From Clostridium paraputrificum (lineage in GTDB: Bacteria; Bacillota; Clostridia; Clostridiales; Clostridiaceae), in contig NZ_UAWH01000018.1 of NCBI RefSeq assembly GCF_900447045.1, positions 156,568 through 220,567 of the forward strand: DNA of 64,000 bases, given 5' to 3'. Below the pieces are notes generated by a model, which worked only from the letters and a program-made list of their open reading frames with translations, was not told where the DNA came from and searched no databases. Made by a program: the position numbers and the translations under genes. Shown piece after piece: positions 7,188 to 15,146 of this stretch (positions within the stretch are counted from its first letter, which is position 1; the number at the start of each line of letters is the position of its first letter).

Positions 7188-7240
7188 AGAAAAAGAGTGA
7201 CCAATCAATAAGGGGGACTAATCACTCTTTTTCTACTTTT
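7188..7240. terminator. Perfect 13-bp hairpin H8, related to H2
   Basis: AGAAAAAGAGTGA (7188-7200) and TCACTCTTTTTCT (7222-7234) flank a loop with GGGGG. Its arm AAAGAGTGA...AATC resembles AAAGAGCGA...AATC of H2. The rest of 7151-7393 is A+T-rich with no supported gene. Confidence 0.6.
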
Positions 7241-7393
7241 GTAGTTATTAATACTATGGTGAGATTTAACAGTAATATATAATATCAAGGGAATAAAATC
7301 AATAAAACTGTCTGATTTATAATAAAAACTTAATAATTATATTTGTTTAAATAATTGATTATAATTAATAATAAAATTAGTCTTTATAGTTTC

Positions 7394-7720
7394 CTATTTT
7401 TTAAAATCTTTATTATATAATTCGTATTGCCAAAAATTTTGTGTTATTAACCCATATATATGTATTGAAGCAACTAATATAATAAATGTTAAAAGTAATT
7501 CTAATAAAGGGTTATTAAACTTTTTATCTAAAATAGGTATAATAAAAGCGCCAATAAAAATATTCATTACAATATATACAAATAAATCAACAAAGATATA
7601 ATATTTCTTTTTAACAAAGCTGTTTTTACAGGTTTTACAGGTTATTTTACCTTTATATTGAAAGACTGACTTTAATCTTTCTTTGTATGTAAACTTATCC
7701 TTACATTTTATACAGTTCAT
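7394..7720 (-). CDS. Zinc-finger membrane protein (CxxC-x20-CxxC type)
   Basis: This 108-residue protein has CIKC at residues 3-6 and CKTC at 28-31. That spacing matches the putative zinc-finger family TIGR04104 ('cxxc_20_cxxc'). Two membrane segments follow (about 43-62 and 72-92). The ribosome site GGAGAAG precedes the ATG at 7720. The likely role is a small membrane sensor or anchor, but function is unknown for the family. It lies on the strand opposite the late phage genes, like the 80-residue membrane protein at 5.9 kb. Confidence 0.65.
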   Translation of the reverse strand: MNCIKCKDKFTYKERLKSVFQYKGKITCKTCKNSFVKKKYYIFVDLFVYIVMNIFIGAFIIPILDKKFNNPLLELLLTFIILVASIHIYGLITQNFWQYELYNKDFKK

Positions 7721-7895
7721 AGATCTTCTCCTTCAATTTTTATTATCCTTCATATATATAGTATATTACGATTTTAAATTACTTTTTTATTTAATTATAC
7801 ACAAATAATGGTAAATATAAAACTTTATAGATTTCATAAAGAAATACACTTCAGTTAATTGATATTGCTTTCATATGTTTGGTTTACTTAACACG

Positions 7896-7920
7896 AAAGA
7901 CCAGAAATTATTTCTGGTCT
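7896..7920 (-). terminator. Hairpin overlapping the XRE stop codon
   Basis: AGACCAGAAAT and ATTTCTGGTCT form a perfect 11-bp stem with a 1-nt centre that includes the last codons and TAA of the XRE gene. On the minus strand the following tract TTTCGTGTT is only moderately T-rich. Confidence 0.5.
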
Positions 7921-8315
7921 AATTTTTTTATTAATATATATTTATTTTTTGGTAGTTGGTATTTAAAAACTTTCCATCTATATATGGCGGAGTGATGACA
8001 TTCTAATATAGAGGACAGTTTTTCAATTCCATAAGTATTAATTAATAAATTTATATTTCTTTCTTGGTTTAATATGTATGACAAATAATCATCACATATA
8101 ATATCTTTATCTAATACAGATATAAGTTTAAGTAAAGTTTCGCGAGTAATATTATCTCTATATCCAGCTTCTAGTTCATTAATAGTTGATCGACTTAATC
8201 CTGTTAATTTGACCAATTCTTTTTGAGTTATTCCAGCTACTAACTTAGCCTTTTTTATTCTATTTGATAAGGTATCTATTGGCATGTCATCGTATAGTAA
8301 ATTATTAATATTCAT
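7908..8315 (-). CDS. XRE-family helix-turn-helix regulator at the prophage edge
   Basis: This is a 135-residue protein. Residues 17-70 form a Cro/CI-type HTH (ITQKELVKLTGLSRSTINELEAG), and the remainder is an unassigned helical C-terminus. The ATG at 8315 overlaps the stop codon of the oxidoreductase gene (ATGA), and there is no good ribosome site in front of it. Expression would therefore depend on translation or transcription coming from the host redox genes. An alternative ATG at codon 11 also lacks a ribosome site. It probably belongs to the prophage and sits at its junction with the chromosome. Confidence 0.75.
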   Translation of the reverse strand: MNINNLLYDDMPIDTLSNRIKKAKLVAGITQKELVKLTGLSRSTINELEAGYRDNITRETLLKLISVLDKDIICDDYLSYILNQERNINLLINTYGIEKLSSILECHHSAIYRWKVFKYQLPKNKYILIKKLDQK

Positions 8316-9331
8316 CGCAATTTGGAATGACGAGCTTCTGTATGTCCAACAAAAAGACCACTTTTTTCTCCAGCGCAGAATAAATTATCCACTCCTTGAA
8401 CCTTCATGTCATTAGTTCTAGGAGCAACAGATAGATATCTCATTGAGTTACCTTTACTTCCTGCATATGGATCCACATACTTAGCATGTTCTAGTCCTGG
8501 TATCTTTCTTAATTTTTCTAAAGGATAATAAGTTGTCATTAATTTTGCATGTCCAGTATCTAAAAGTACTACATTTTCAGCAAATTCTTTTAAGGCGTAT
8601 TGTTGACAAACCTTTGTATCTAATTTGCCGTAGTTAACATCTTCAGTAGGAACCTTTAAAACAACAACACCTTTTTCATTTAACACCTTATTAATTTCAT
8701 CGGAAAGACTTTCCTTTGCTAATTTACAGGAACCTGACATAGCACCCAAAGCATCTTCAGCTCTTTCTCCTTGAATGTCAGGAACACCACATCTTTCGCT
8801 TATTGAAATTCTAGGTCCAAATGATGGACATCTTAAAATACACATTGAACATCCATTTCCATATCTTAAGCAGTTCCCCATAGGACCTGTAGTTCCTGTT
8901 GTTTCAATAAAAATATCCCCGTCTACAAAGCTATCATCAGCTAAGTATAAACCTTTTATCTTATGTCCATCAAATTCAACATCTCTAACTCTTTTCTCCA
9001 TGTGAATTACTATTCCTAAAGATTTGATATAATCTCTTACAGCACCTTCAATCCTGTTGACGTCATAAAGGCTGGCATGTTTATGCCCTGGAAAATCTAT
9101 GCCCTTGTGTCTTGAGTTTGCATCAGTAATATTAATTAAATCTCCACCGCCTAAAGCAATAAGTTCTTCAGATGCAGTATATCTTCCATTGTTTCTCATT
9201 ATACCGCCAACATTTCCAAGTCCAAGTAATAAATCTGTTTTTTCATATATATGAACTTCTGCTCCTGCTTTTTTTGCACTAATAGCAGCTGCACATCCTG
9301 CCCAGCCACCGCCAATAATGATAATCCTCAT
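8312..9331 (-). CDS. FAD-dependent oxidoreductase, apparently truncated at the C-terminus
   Basis: This 339-residue protein opens with an FAD-binding Rossmann motif (IIIGGGWAGCAAAISAKKAG, residues 3-22). It carries a Cys-rich segment ('GNCLRYGNGCSMCILRCP') typical of GidA-like clostridial oxidoreductases, likely binding a metal or Fe-S centre. The sequence follows the family up to 'LFCAGEKSGLFVGHTEA', which normally continues into a 'TG..AG.NA' helix closing the FAD fold. Here it turns into RHSKLR and stops. I infer loss of the normal 3' end by integration of the prophage. It overlaps its upstream partner gene by 4 bp. The substrate is unknown. Confidence 0.75.
   Translation of the reverse strand: MRIIIIGGGWAGCAAAISAKKAGAEVHIYEKTDLLLGLGNVGGIMRNNGRYTASEELIALGGGDLINITDANSRHKGIDFPGHKHASLYDVNRIEGAVRDYIKSLGIVIHMEKRVRDVEFDGHKIKGLYLADDSFVDGDIFIETTGTTGPMGNCLRYGNGCSMCILRCPSFGPRISISERCGVPDIQGERAEDALGAMSGSCKLAKESLSDEINKVLNEKGVVVLKVPTEDVNYGKLDTKVCQQYALKEFAENVVLLDTGHAKLMTTYYPLEKLRKIPGLEHAKYVDPYAGSKGNSMRYLSVAPRTNDMKVQGVDNLFCAGEKSGLFVGHTEARHSKLR
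8316..8345. other. Predicted prophage attachment region (chromosome junction)
   Basis: Sequence on the right encodes a conserved oxidoreductase up to 'VGHTEA'; sequence on the left encodes RHSKLR-stop and the phage-like XRE gene. The change from family-like to non-family sequence falls at about 8316-8335. The other attachment half is outside the window, so the core cannot be defined. Confidence 0.35.
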
Positions 9332-10320
9332 ATAAACCTTCTCCCCTCAAAAATATTTCTTGGATCTGATTGCAATTTACAGAACCTCTTAACTCTATGC
9401 CCTGAAAATCTAGCAGTACAAGCACCACAGATTCCTTCACCACAACACATCTTAAAATTATTACAGCATGAAAGTGTAATATCAGCTCTATCAAGTTCAT
9501 CTAAATATTCAATTACTGAATAAGTTAGAATATCTGCACCAGCTAAGTGAATATGACTTATATTCTTATCGTGGATGGATTGGGAAATAATAAATTTACC
9601 TTCATCTGATAATTTGCCTTTGTTAAGTAAGTTGGTTTCCTTAGGAAAGATATTAAACTTATCTAAATATTCACTTGCAAAAATATTCTTGAAAGGAGCT
9701 TTATCAATAAAAACATCAACTTCATTATTTGAGGTTACAAGCTTTCTTATGACAGGCATCATTGGAGCCATTCCAATACCCCTTGCTAAAACTAAACAAT
9801 TTTCTTCTTTCTGTTTTGAGATATTATCAAAACCAAAAACTCCATTCCAATAAGGTCCTCTAATTACTATTTCTTGACCAACTTTTGTTTCTTTTATTTT
9901 CTTTGTTTTAATTCCTCTGACTTCAATTACAATGGTAATAATATCTGTTTCTACATCAGATTCCATAATGGATATTGGAACATCGAAGAAGTTGTTCTCA
10001 TCTGTCCTAATAAAAATGTAGCTACCAGGTTTAACTAGATCTATTGCTAGTTTATGAGGTGCTATAAATTTAATCATAATTACACCTTCGTCTATTTCTT
10101 CTGCAAATGTAACTTCACAATTGTATGTTTTTCTTCCTTCTTTAGCCTTCATTCCATTATTAAAAAGTTCTTGATAAACACAGACACCTTTCCAATTTAC
10201 ACAGTCGCAAAAGCATTCCCCTTGAAGTTGTGAACACATAATACATTCTCCTGATTCTGCCAGATGACAAGGACAATATTCAGTGCCACAATCTATACAG
10301 TCCATTCTTTCTTTTATCAT
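9328..10320 (-). CDS. Flavin/2Fe-2S electron-transfer protein of the DHODH-B / sulfide dehydrogenase type
   Basis: This is a 330-residue protein. Residues 1-50 are Cys-rich (CIDCGTEYCPC, CIMC, CFCDC), a probable metal or Fe-S module. Residues about 65-165 are the FAD-binding barrel, with 'GSYIFIRTDE' and 'VGQEIVIRGPYW'. Residues about 170-290 are the NAD(P)-binding domain ('LVLARGIGMAPMMPVI'). The C-terminus has a 2Fe-2S motif, 'CCGEGICGACTARFSG...C', as in dihydroorotate dehydrogenase electron-transfer subunits. It overlaps the FAD oxidoreductase by 4 bp, so the two should form an NAD(P)H-linked complex; the terminal substrate is not evident. No pyr genes are nearby. Confidence 0.8.
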   Translation of the reverse strand: MIKERMDCIDCGTEYCPCHLAESGECIMCSQLQGECFCDCVNWKGVCVYQELFNNGMKAKEGRKTYNCEVTFAEEIDEGVIMIKFIAPHKLAIDLVKPGSYIFIRTDENNFFDVPISIMESDVETDIITIVIEVRGIKTKKIKETKVGQEIVIRGPYWNGVFGFDNISKQKEENCLVLARGIGMAPMMPVIRKLVTSNNEVDVFIDKAPFKNIFASEYLDKFNIFPKETNLLNKGKLSDEGKFIISQSIHDKNISHIHLAGADILTYSVIEYLDELDRADITLSCCNNFKMCCGEGICGACTARFSGHRVKRFCKLQSDPRNIFEGRRFI

Positions 10321-10498
10321 TAAGCACTCCTTTTTTAAAGAAAATTACTTCTTATACTAAGGTATTTTCTGTAGAATATTTTGTTACACTGTTAATGTTT
10401 AATTCATAAAAGTAGAACAAAGTTAATTTTATTAAGTGATTATGCTTTTAATAGAAGAGGGTAGAAGGGAACGGGCTTTGGTAAAGTAAATAATAGGG

Positions 10499-10663
10499 AT
10501 GAAACTTGTAAATATCAATGTAAATGAAGTTGTATTTGATAATAATAAGATAGAAGTAGAAAGTTGCAAGACTATGGAAGGTATTGAAACTGAAAGTTAT
10601 ATACTATCATTCTATAGAATTAATGTAGAAACTAAAAAAGGATTATATTTTATGTATATATGA
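10499..10663 (+). pseudogene. Short frame, possible gene remnant in the 10.3-10.75 kb gap
   Basis: A 54-codon frame (MKLVNINVNEVVFDNNKIEV...) with coding-like composition but only a weak TAGGG ribosome site ends at TGA 10661. The surrounding 10321-10755 holds nothing else except the promoter area of the divergent redox operon and a terminator. I read it as a small gene or a decayed one. Confidence 0.3.
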
Positions 10664-10726
10664 GATATTGTTTTAGAAGAAGCTATGTCAAATTAATAAG
10701 TTATAAATGGTCTTATAAATACAGAG

Positions 10727-10755
10727 AAACCCACCTGTTTTACAGGTGGGTTTTA
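10727..10755. terminator. Strong terminator between remnant and ROK gene
   Basis: AAACCCACCTGT and ACAGGTGGGTTT form a perfect 12-bp stem with a 3-nt loop, A tract left and TTTT right. It can stop the ROK transcript (minus) and anything from the left. Confidence 0.85.
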
Positions 10756-11943
10756 TTATTTAATAAGTAGTTCATTTATGCAAAGAGCAGAAGCAGCTAA
10801 AGCTCCAGTATAATTATAATAGTTCTTAATTATAACATCTTTATTATTCTGTAAACCTAGTAAATTTAATTCTTTATCTAAGTGTTCTTTTAATAAACTT
10901 GATAATAAAGGTTCTTTAAATAACTCTCCATGAATAATAATTTTATTTGAATCAATCATCATATATAAATTATTAAGTGTAATTGCAAGATATTTAATTG
11001 CAGAATGAAGTATATGTATTATACCTTCATCACCTAACAGATAAGCTTTTAATATAGTATCTATTGTTATCTTATCCTTTTCACTAACTAATTGCTTTAG
11101 ATATGTACTTTCTGAGTTATCAAAAATAATTTGAGCTTTCTTTATTATCCAGGCTTCACTTGCATAAGTTTGAAGACAGCCTCTCTTACCGCATTCACAT
11201 AGTTCTCCATCTGGGTGAACAACTATATGTCCGATTTCTCCAACTAGATAATTATTTTTAGCATATAGTTCACCATTATACATATATGAACAAAACATTC
11301 CTCTACCTACATGGAAAAATATAAAGTTATCATCATTACCATTATTAAATAGTAATCTTTCTGCTAAAGTCATGCATTTAACGTTATTTTCAAAAAAGAT
11401 TGGTAGTTGAATATTATCTAGTAAGACTTTAATATTAAAGTTTTTCCAAAATGGATTATTAGTAATAATGGATTTACTTTCATCATGGAAGTGACCTGGA
11501 ATTGCTATTCCAATTCCTTTAGGGTTGTATTCAGCACATGATTCTATGAATTCTTGTAATTTATTAGTATAAAAATATTCGCTTAAAGTGTTGTTTAAAT
11601 CATAATGACTTAATACAAAGGAATTTTCTTTAATAATTTTACCTGTATTGTCTGTTAGACAGAAAGATATATATTTTTGAGATAATTCACTTCCTATATA
11701 AAAACTATGATTAGGAGAAATATCTAGTAGTATTTTTTTTCTCCCAGATTTGCTCTGTTCAGGGATAGCTTCTCCAATTTCGTGAATAAGCTTTTGATTG
11801 ATCATTTCTCCAGTAATTTCGCTAACGGTTGCAGGAGTTATGTTAGTTTCTTTTGAAATATCTATTCTAGAAATAGGTCCTTTAGAATAAATTTTATCTA
11901 AAATTTTAAATCTTATGTTTCTTTGTGTTTTGGTGATTTTCAT
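10756..11943 (-). CDS. ROK-family transcriptional repressor
   Basis: The product is 395 residues from the ATG at 11943. The ATG nine bases upstream overlaps the AAAGGATG ribosome site and is less likely. Residues 1-70 are a winged HTH (RFKILDKIYSKGPISRIDISKETNITPATVSEIT). The rest is a ROK domain with the zinc signature 'GEIGH...CECGKRGCLQTYAS'. NagC/Mlc/XylR-type ROK proteins repress sugar operons and release DNA when a sugar or sugar phosphate binds. It is divergent from a PTS IIC gene, and a 20-bp palindrome lies at that operon's start, so this operon is its probable target. The effector is unknown. Confidence 0.9.
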   Translation of the reverse strand: MKITKTQRNIRFKILDKIYSKGPISRIDISKETNITPATVSEITGEMINQKLIHEIGEAIPEQSKSGRKKILLDISPNHSFYIGSELSQKYISFCLTDNTGKIIKENSFVLSHYDLNNTLSEYFYTNKLQEFIESCAEYNPKGIGIAIPGHFHDESKSIITNNPFWKNFNIKVLLDNIQLPIFFENNVKCMTLAERLLFNNGNDDNFIFFHVGRGMFCSYMYNGELYAKNNYLVGEIGHIVVHPDGELCECGKRGCLQTYASEAWIIKKAQIIFDNSESTYLKQLVSEKDKITIDTILKAYLLGDEGIIHILHSAIKYLAITLNNLYMMIDSNKIIIHGELFKEPLLSSLLKEHLDKELNLLGLQNNKDVIIKNYYNYTGALAASALCINELLIK

Positions 11944-12037
11944 AATAGTCATCCTTTCAATATTAATATTCCTATTAATATAAGTATATATTAATTATAA
12001 TTTATAAACAACTATCCATATAAACTTGAAAATATTG

Positions 12038-12066
12038 TTGACAAATTATAGCTGATAATATATTAT
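12038..12066 (+). promoter_or_regulatory. Sigma-A promoter of the ROK-controlled PTS operon
   Basis: Consensus TTGACA (12038-12043), a 17-bp spacer, then TATTAT (12061-12066). Transcription should begin near 12073, inside the palindrome described next, about 100 bp before the PTS gene. Confidence 0.85.
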
Positions 12067-12071
12067 TTAGT

Positions 12072-12091
12072 TAATAAATAATTATTTATTA
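12072..12091 (+). promoter_or_regulatory. 20-bp perfect palindrome, predicted ROK operator
   Basis: TAATAAATAATTATTTATTA is its own reverse complement. It begins 5 bp after the -10 box, so a bound dimer would block initiation. A+T-rich palindromes are typical of ROK (XylR/NagC-type) operators. The link to the divergent ROK gene is inferred from position. Confidence 0.65.
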
Positions 12092-12169
12092 TCAATATAT
12101 CTTTTGAAAATGTTTAAATATAATTATTAAATTATATTTTATAATTAACTAAAAGAGGGAGAGGTTAAT

Positions 12170-13465
12170 ATGAAAAATTTAAGTGAATTTTTAGAAGAAA
12201 AGTTGATGCCTATAGCATCAAAATTAGGCTCAAACAAAGTGCTTATTTCAATACGTGATGGTATTACATTAAGCATGCCTTTAATTATCATTGGTTCTTT
12301 ATTTATGATTATAGCAAGTTTTCCAGTAAAGGCTTGGACTGATTGGTTAACAGCTGTAGGTGTTGATGCTTATTTATGGAAGGGCGTTGATAGTAGTTTT
12401 GGATTAATGGGATTAGTTGCAAGTTTTGGTATTGCTAATAGCTTAGCACGTCAATATGATGTTGATGGTGTTTCAGCAGGAATTATATCTCTTTCTTCTT
12501 TTGTTGTTGTAACACCTTTTGTAAGTGGTGAAGCAGGAGCAGGAATCCCAGTAGGATTTATGGGAAGTAAAGGTTTATTTGTAGCTATGATAGTGGGTAT
12601 TATTTCATCTTTAATTTTTAAGTGGTTCATTAAAAAAGATATACAAATAAAGTTGCCAGATGCAGTTCCACCTGCAGTTGCAAGAAGCTTTAGTGCATTA
12701 ATTCCAGGTGCAGTTATTATAACATTATGGCTAGTTGTTCTTGGAATTATGGATAAAGCTAGTATTGGAAATATACATGATTTACTTTTAAAGGTCCTAG
12801 GAGGTCCATTAGGATTACTTGGTAACAATATTTTTGGAACAATTATTGCAGTATTCTTAAATAGTTTATTCTGGATGGTTGGTATTCATGGTGGTAATAT
12901 TGTAAATAGCATTCTTAAGCCAATTTGGCTTATGAATTCAGATGCAAACCGTCTAATATTCCAAGCTGATGCTACTGCAAAATTACCTAATATTATTACA
13001 GAGCCATTTATGGATAACTTTGTATATATCGGTGGTGGTGGAGCTACATTAGGTTTAGTAATAGTTATTGCTATTGTAGCAAGACGTAAGAGAGCTAGCC
13101 AAATTAGTAAGATGATGGCACCTTTAACATTAACACCTGGTATCTTCAATATTAATGAGCCAGCTATGTTTGGATTACCAATAGTAATGAATTTCTCTTT
13201 ATTGATACCATTTGTTTTAGCACCAATAGCTAATGCAGTAATTTCATATACAGCGATGGCTTCAGGATTAGTTGCTACTACCACAGGTATTGCTGTTTCA
13301 TGGACAATGCCACCAATTATTAGTGGATTCCTTACAACTGGAGGACATATAAGCGGTTCTATTTTACAAATAGTATTAATACTTGTTGATATAGCAATTT
13401 ATTGGTTCTTCTATCAAAGTGTTGAAAAGAAGAATTTAGAATTAGAAGCAGCTGAAATAAATTAA
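12170..13465 (+). CDS. PTS sugar transporter IIC component (CelB / lactose-cellobiose family)
   Basis: This 431-residue membrane protein has about ten hydrophobic segments and the family start 'FLEEKLMPIASKLGSNKVLISIRDGI'. It also carries the IIC signatures 'FMVGIHGGNIV'-like (WMVGIHGGN) and 'NINEPAMFGLPIVMNFSLLIPF', part of the substrate site. It would move a beta-glucoside, cellobiose-like or aminosugar substrate during phosphorylation. No IIA or IIB gene is adjacent, so it must borrow these subunits from elsewhere. The ribosome site GGGAGAGG precedes the ATG. It is cotranscribed with the TIM-barrel gene 47 bp downstream. Confidence 0.85.
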   Translation: MKNLSEFLEEKLMPIASKLGSNKVLISIRDGITLSMPLIIIGSLFMIIASFPVKAWTDWLTAVGVDAYLWKGVDSSFGLMGLVASFGIANSLARQYDVDGVSAGIISLSSFVVVTPFVSGEAGAGIPVGFMGSKGLFVAMIVGIISSLIFKWFIKKDIQIKLPDAVPPAVARSFSALIPGAVIITLWLVVLGIMDKASIGNIHDLLLKVLGGPLGLLGNNIFGTIIAVFLNSLFWMVGIHGGNIVNSILKPIWLMNSDANRLIFQADATAKLPNIITEPFMDNFVYIGGGGATLGLVIVIAIVARRKRASQISKMMAPLTLTPGIFNINEPAMFGLPIVMNFSLLIPFVLAPIANAVISYTAMASGLVATTTGIAVSWTMPPIISGFLTTGGHISGSILQIVLILVDIAIYWFFYQSVEKKNLELEAAEIN

Positions 13466-13512
13466 GTTAAAATAAATGCAGTTGATATAGATAAAGTTTT
13501 GGAGGAATAGTT

Positions 13513-14412
13513 ATGGGTAAAAGATTAATTAGTGCAAATGCTTCAGAAATATTAGGAATGAACGCAGAAGAGTTAAAACAAAGTATTAAAGCAAGTGAAG
13601 GAAGGGTTATTCTTTCAGAAAATGTAGCAACAAGGGAATCATTTATAGGAGATATTACTAATTCAGAAATTGCTAGAGCTTTTGGAGCTGATCTAATTCT
13701 TCTTAATGGAGTAGATGTTTTAAAACCATATATATTTGGACTAGAAGTTAAGGAAGAATCCTTTGTAAAGGAACTACAAAATTTAGTGGGACGTCCTATA
13801 GGTGTAAACTTAGAGCCAGTAGATTTAGAGGCAAATATGGCCGAGGATCGTTTAACAATCAGTAAGGGTAGACAAGCTAATCTTGAGACAATTAAAGAGA
13901 TTGAAAGACTTGGAATGAATTTTGTTTGCTTTACTGGAAATCCTGGTACAGGTGTAACAAATACAGAGATTGAAAAGACAATTAAGTTGGCAAAAAAATA
14001 TTTCTCTGGTTTAATTATTGCAGGCAAGATGCATGGTGCTGGTGTTGATGAACCAGTTGCTGATATGAAAGCTATTGAGTCATTCATTGAGGCAGGTGCA
14101 GATGTTATTTTGGTTCCAGCAGTTGGAACAGTACCTGGTTTTGATGAAAGTGAATTAAAAGAAGTAGTTAAACTAGCACATAGTAAAGGTGCGCTTGTAT
14201 TAAGTGCAATTGGAACTAGCCAAGAAAGCTCTGATGAGGATACTATCAAACAAATTGCTATTCGTAACAAGATTTGTGGAGTGGATATTCAACATATTGG
14301 AGATGCAGGTTATGGTGGGGTTGCACCTTATGAGAATATTTTGGCCATGAGCAAGGCTATTCGTGGTGTTCGTCATACTGTATCCATGATTGCACGTTCA
14401 ATAAATCGTTAA
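13513..14412 (+). CDS. TIM-barrel enzyme of uncertain reaction (DUF7916-like)
   Basis: This 299-residue protein has GGAGG before the ATG. The sequence alternates strands and helices like a TIM barrel related to BtpA/phosphoenolpyruvate-mutase-type proteins (LILLNGVDVLKP, GVNLEPVD, FVCFTGNPGTGVTN, LIIAGKMHGAG, GADVILVPAVGTVPGF, IQHIGDAGYGG). Such genes are often mislabelled 'haloacid dehalogenase-like hydrolase'; no HAD motif is present. The Gly-rich phosphate-binding-like loops and pairing with a PTS IIC suggest it acts on the phosphorylated sugar. The reaction is not known to me. Confidence 0.65.
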   Translation: MGKRLISANASEILGMNAEELKQSIKASEGRVILSENVATRESFIGDITNSEIARAFGADLILLNGVDVLKPYIFGLEVKEESFVKELQNLVGRPIGVNLEPVDLEANMAEDRLTISKGRQANLETIKEIERLGMNFVCFTGNPGTGVTNTEIEKTIKLAKKYFSGLIIAGKMHGAGVDEPVADMKAIESFIEAGADVILVPAVGTVPGFDESELKEVVKLAHSKGALVLSAIGTSQESSDEDTIKQIAIRNKICGVDIQHIGDAGYGGVAPYENILAMSKAIRGVRHTVSMIARSINR

Positions 14413-14569
14413 TTAAATAAATATTTATATATTGTTATAAATATATAAATATATAGTTAAAATTAGGATTCTTAGAATTTTTTTGAGAGGAACTCTAAAA
14501 TTTGTTTTTTTAAATCATAGTAGGAGTTTATTATTAAGGAATTTAAATTTTAAATTAAGATACAAAAAT

Positions 14570-14600
14570 AGAGGATAGCAACTAGCTATCCTCTTACTTT
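14570..14600 (+). terminator. Terminator after the ROK-controlled operon
   Basis: AGAGGATAGC and GCTATCCTCT form a perfect 10-bp stem with a 5-nt loop; the T tract (TACTTTTATT) is moderate. Confidence 0.7.
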
Positions 14601-14620
14601 TATTATACGAGGAAAGGATA

Positions 14621-14760
14621 AAATTTGAATTAGCTATAAATCAAAGGATAGTAATTTTATAATTTCCTTACCTTTAGTAGGCGTGGGGGGATATTTGTTT
14701 CCATGTGACTTGGAGCTTGCGACGGAACAAGCAAAATAAATATCCGCTAAACCTTTTTTA
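14621..14760. repeat. Dispersed hairpin element, copy A
   Basis: The second half (14680-14760) is a long hairpin. The left arm GGGGGGATATTTGTTT pairs with AAATAAATATCC, and the core ACTTGGAGCTTGCGACGGAA lies between them. It ends in CCTTTTTT. The first half (from AATTAGCTATAAATC) recurs in copy D at 53.3 kb. The element lies between the PTS operon (plus) and the TM2 gene (minus). Confidence 0.8.
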
Positions 14761-14763
14761 TAA

Positions 14764-15009
14764 TTAAGGAGTGTATACATATGGTGTAAATAAAATATAA
14801 GTTATAGTATCTTTGAGCCAGCCGAATCCAAACAAACCAGCAGTACAAGCATAAAGAACAGCTACGGTAGGTTTGCCTTCATAAAATTTATGTGCTCCTA
14901 AGAAACCAAAGAATAGGCAAAGTAAAAGGGCAGTCCATTTACTTTTTTCTTTTTTAGGTAAGCTATTATATTCTTCATAAGGATCTCTTAATAGATCTAT
15001 AATTTTCAT
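14764..15009 (-). CDS. TM2-domain membrane protein
   Basis: This 81-residue protein contains the TM2 motif 'SKWTALLLCLFFGFLGAHKFYEGK...AVLYACTAGLFGFGWLKD': two membrane helices joined by a short turn, with the 'GxxGAHKFYxGK' signature. An acidic N-terminus precedes them. The ribosome site GGAGG lies before the ATG at 15009. TM2 proteins occur widely in bacteria without a firm function. Its 3' end abuts the dispersed hairpin element. Confidence 0.85.
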   Translation of the reverse strand: MKIIDLLRDPYEEYNSLPKKEKSKWTALLLCLFFGFLGAHKFYEGKPTVAVLYACTAGLFGFGWLKDTITYILFTPYVYTP

Positions 15010-15069
15010 ATGTATCCTCCAATCTAAAATACTATTTGCTTATATTATACACCATTAATTGTAAATTTA

Positions 15070-15123
15070 TAAAAATAAAAAAGGAAAGTAGATAGAGTAA
15101 GTTTATACAACTATCTGCTTTCC
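15070..15123 (-). terminator. Terminator of the YdjG/YdjH-like pair
   Basis: On the minus strand, GGAAAGCAGATAG pairs with CTATCTACTTTCC (one G-T pair), followed by TTTTTTATTTTT. It lies 24 bp after the TPM-protein stop. Confidence 0.85.
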
Positions 15124-15146
15124 ATATATTATTTGTAAAATTAATC

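Noticed and set aside
12451..13284. Long minus-strand frames opposite the PTS IIC gene
   Set aside because: They are antisense shadows of a typical membrane protein, without start signals.
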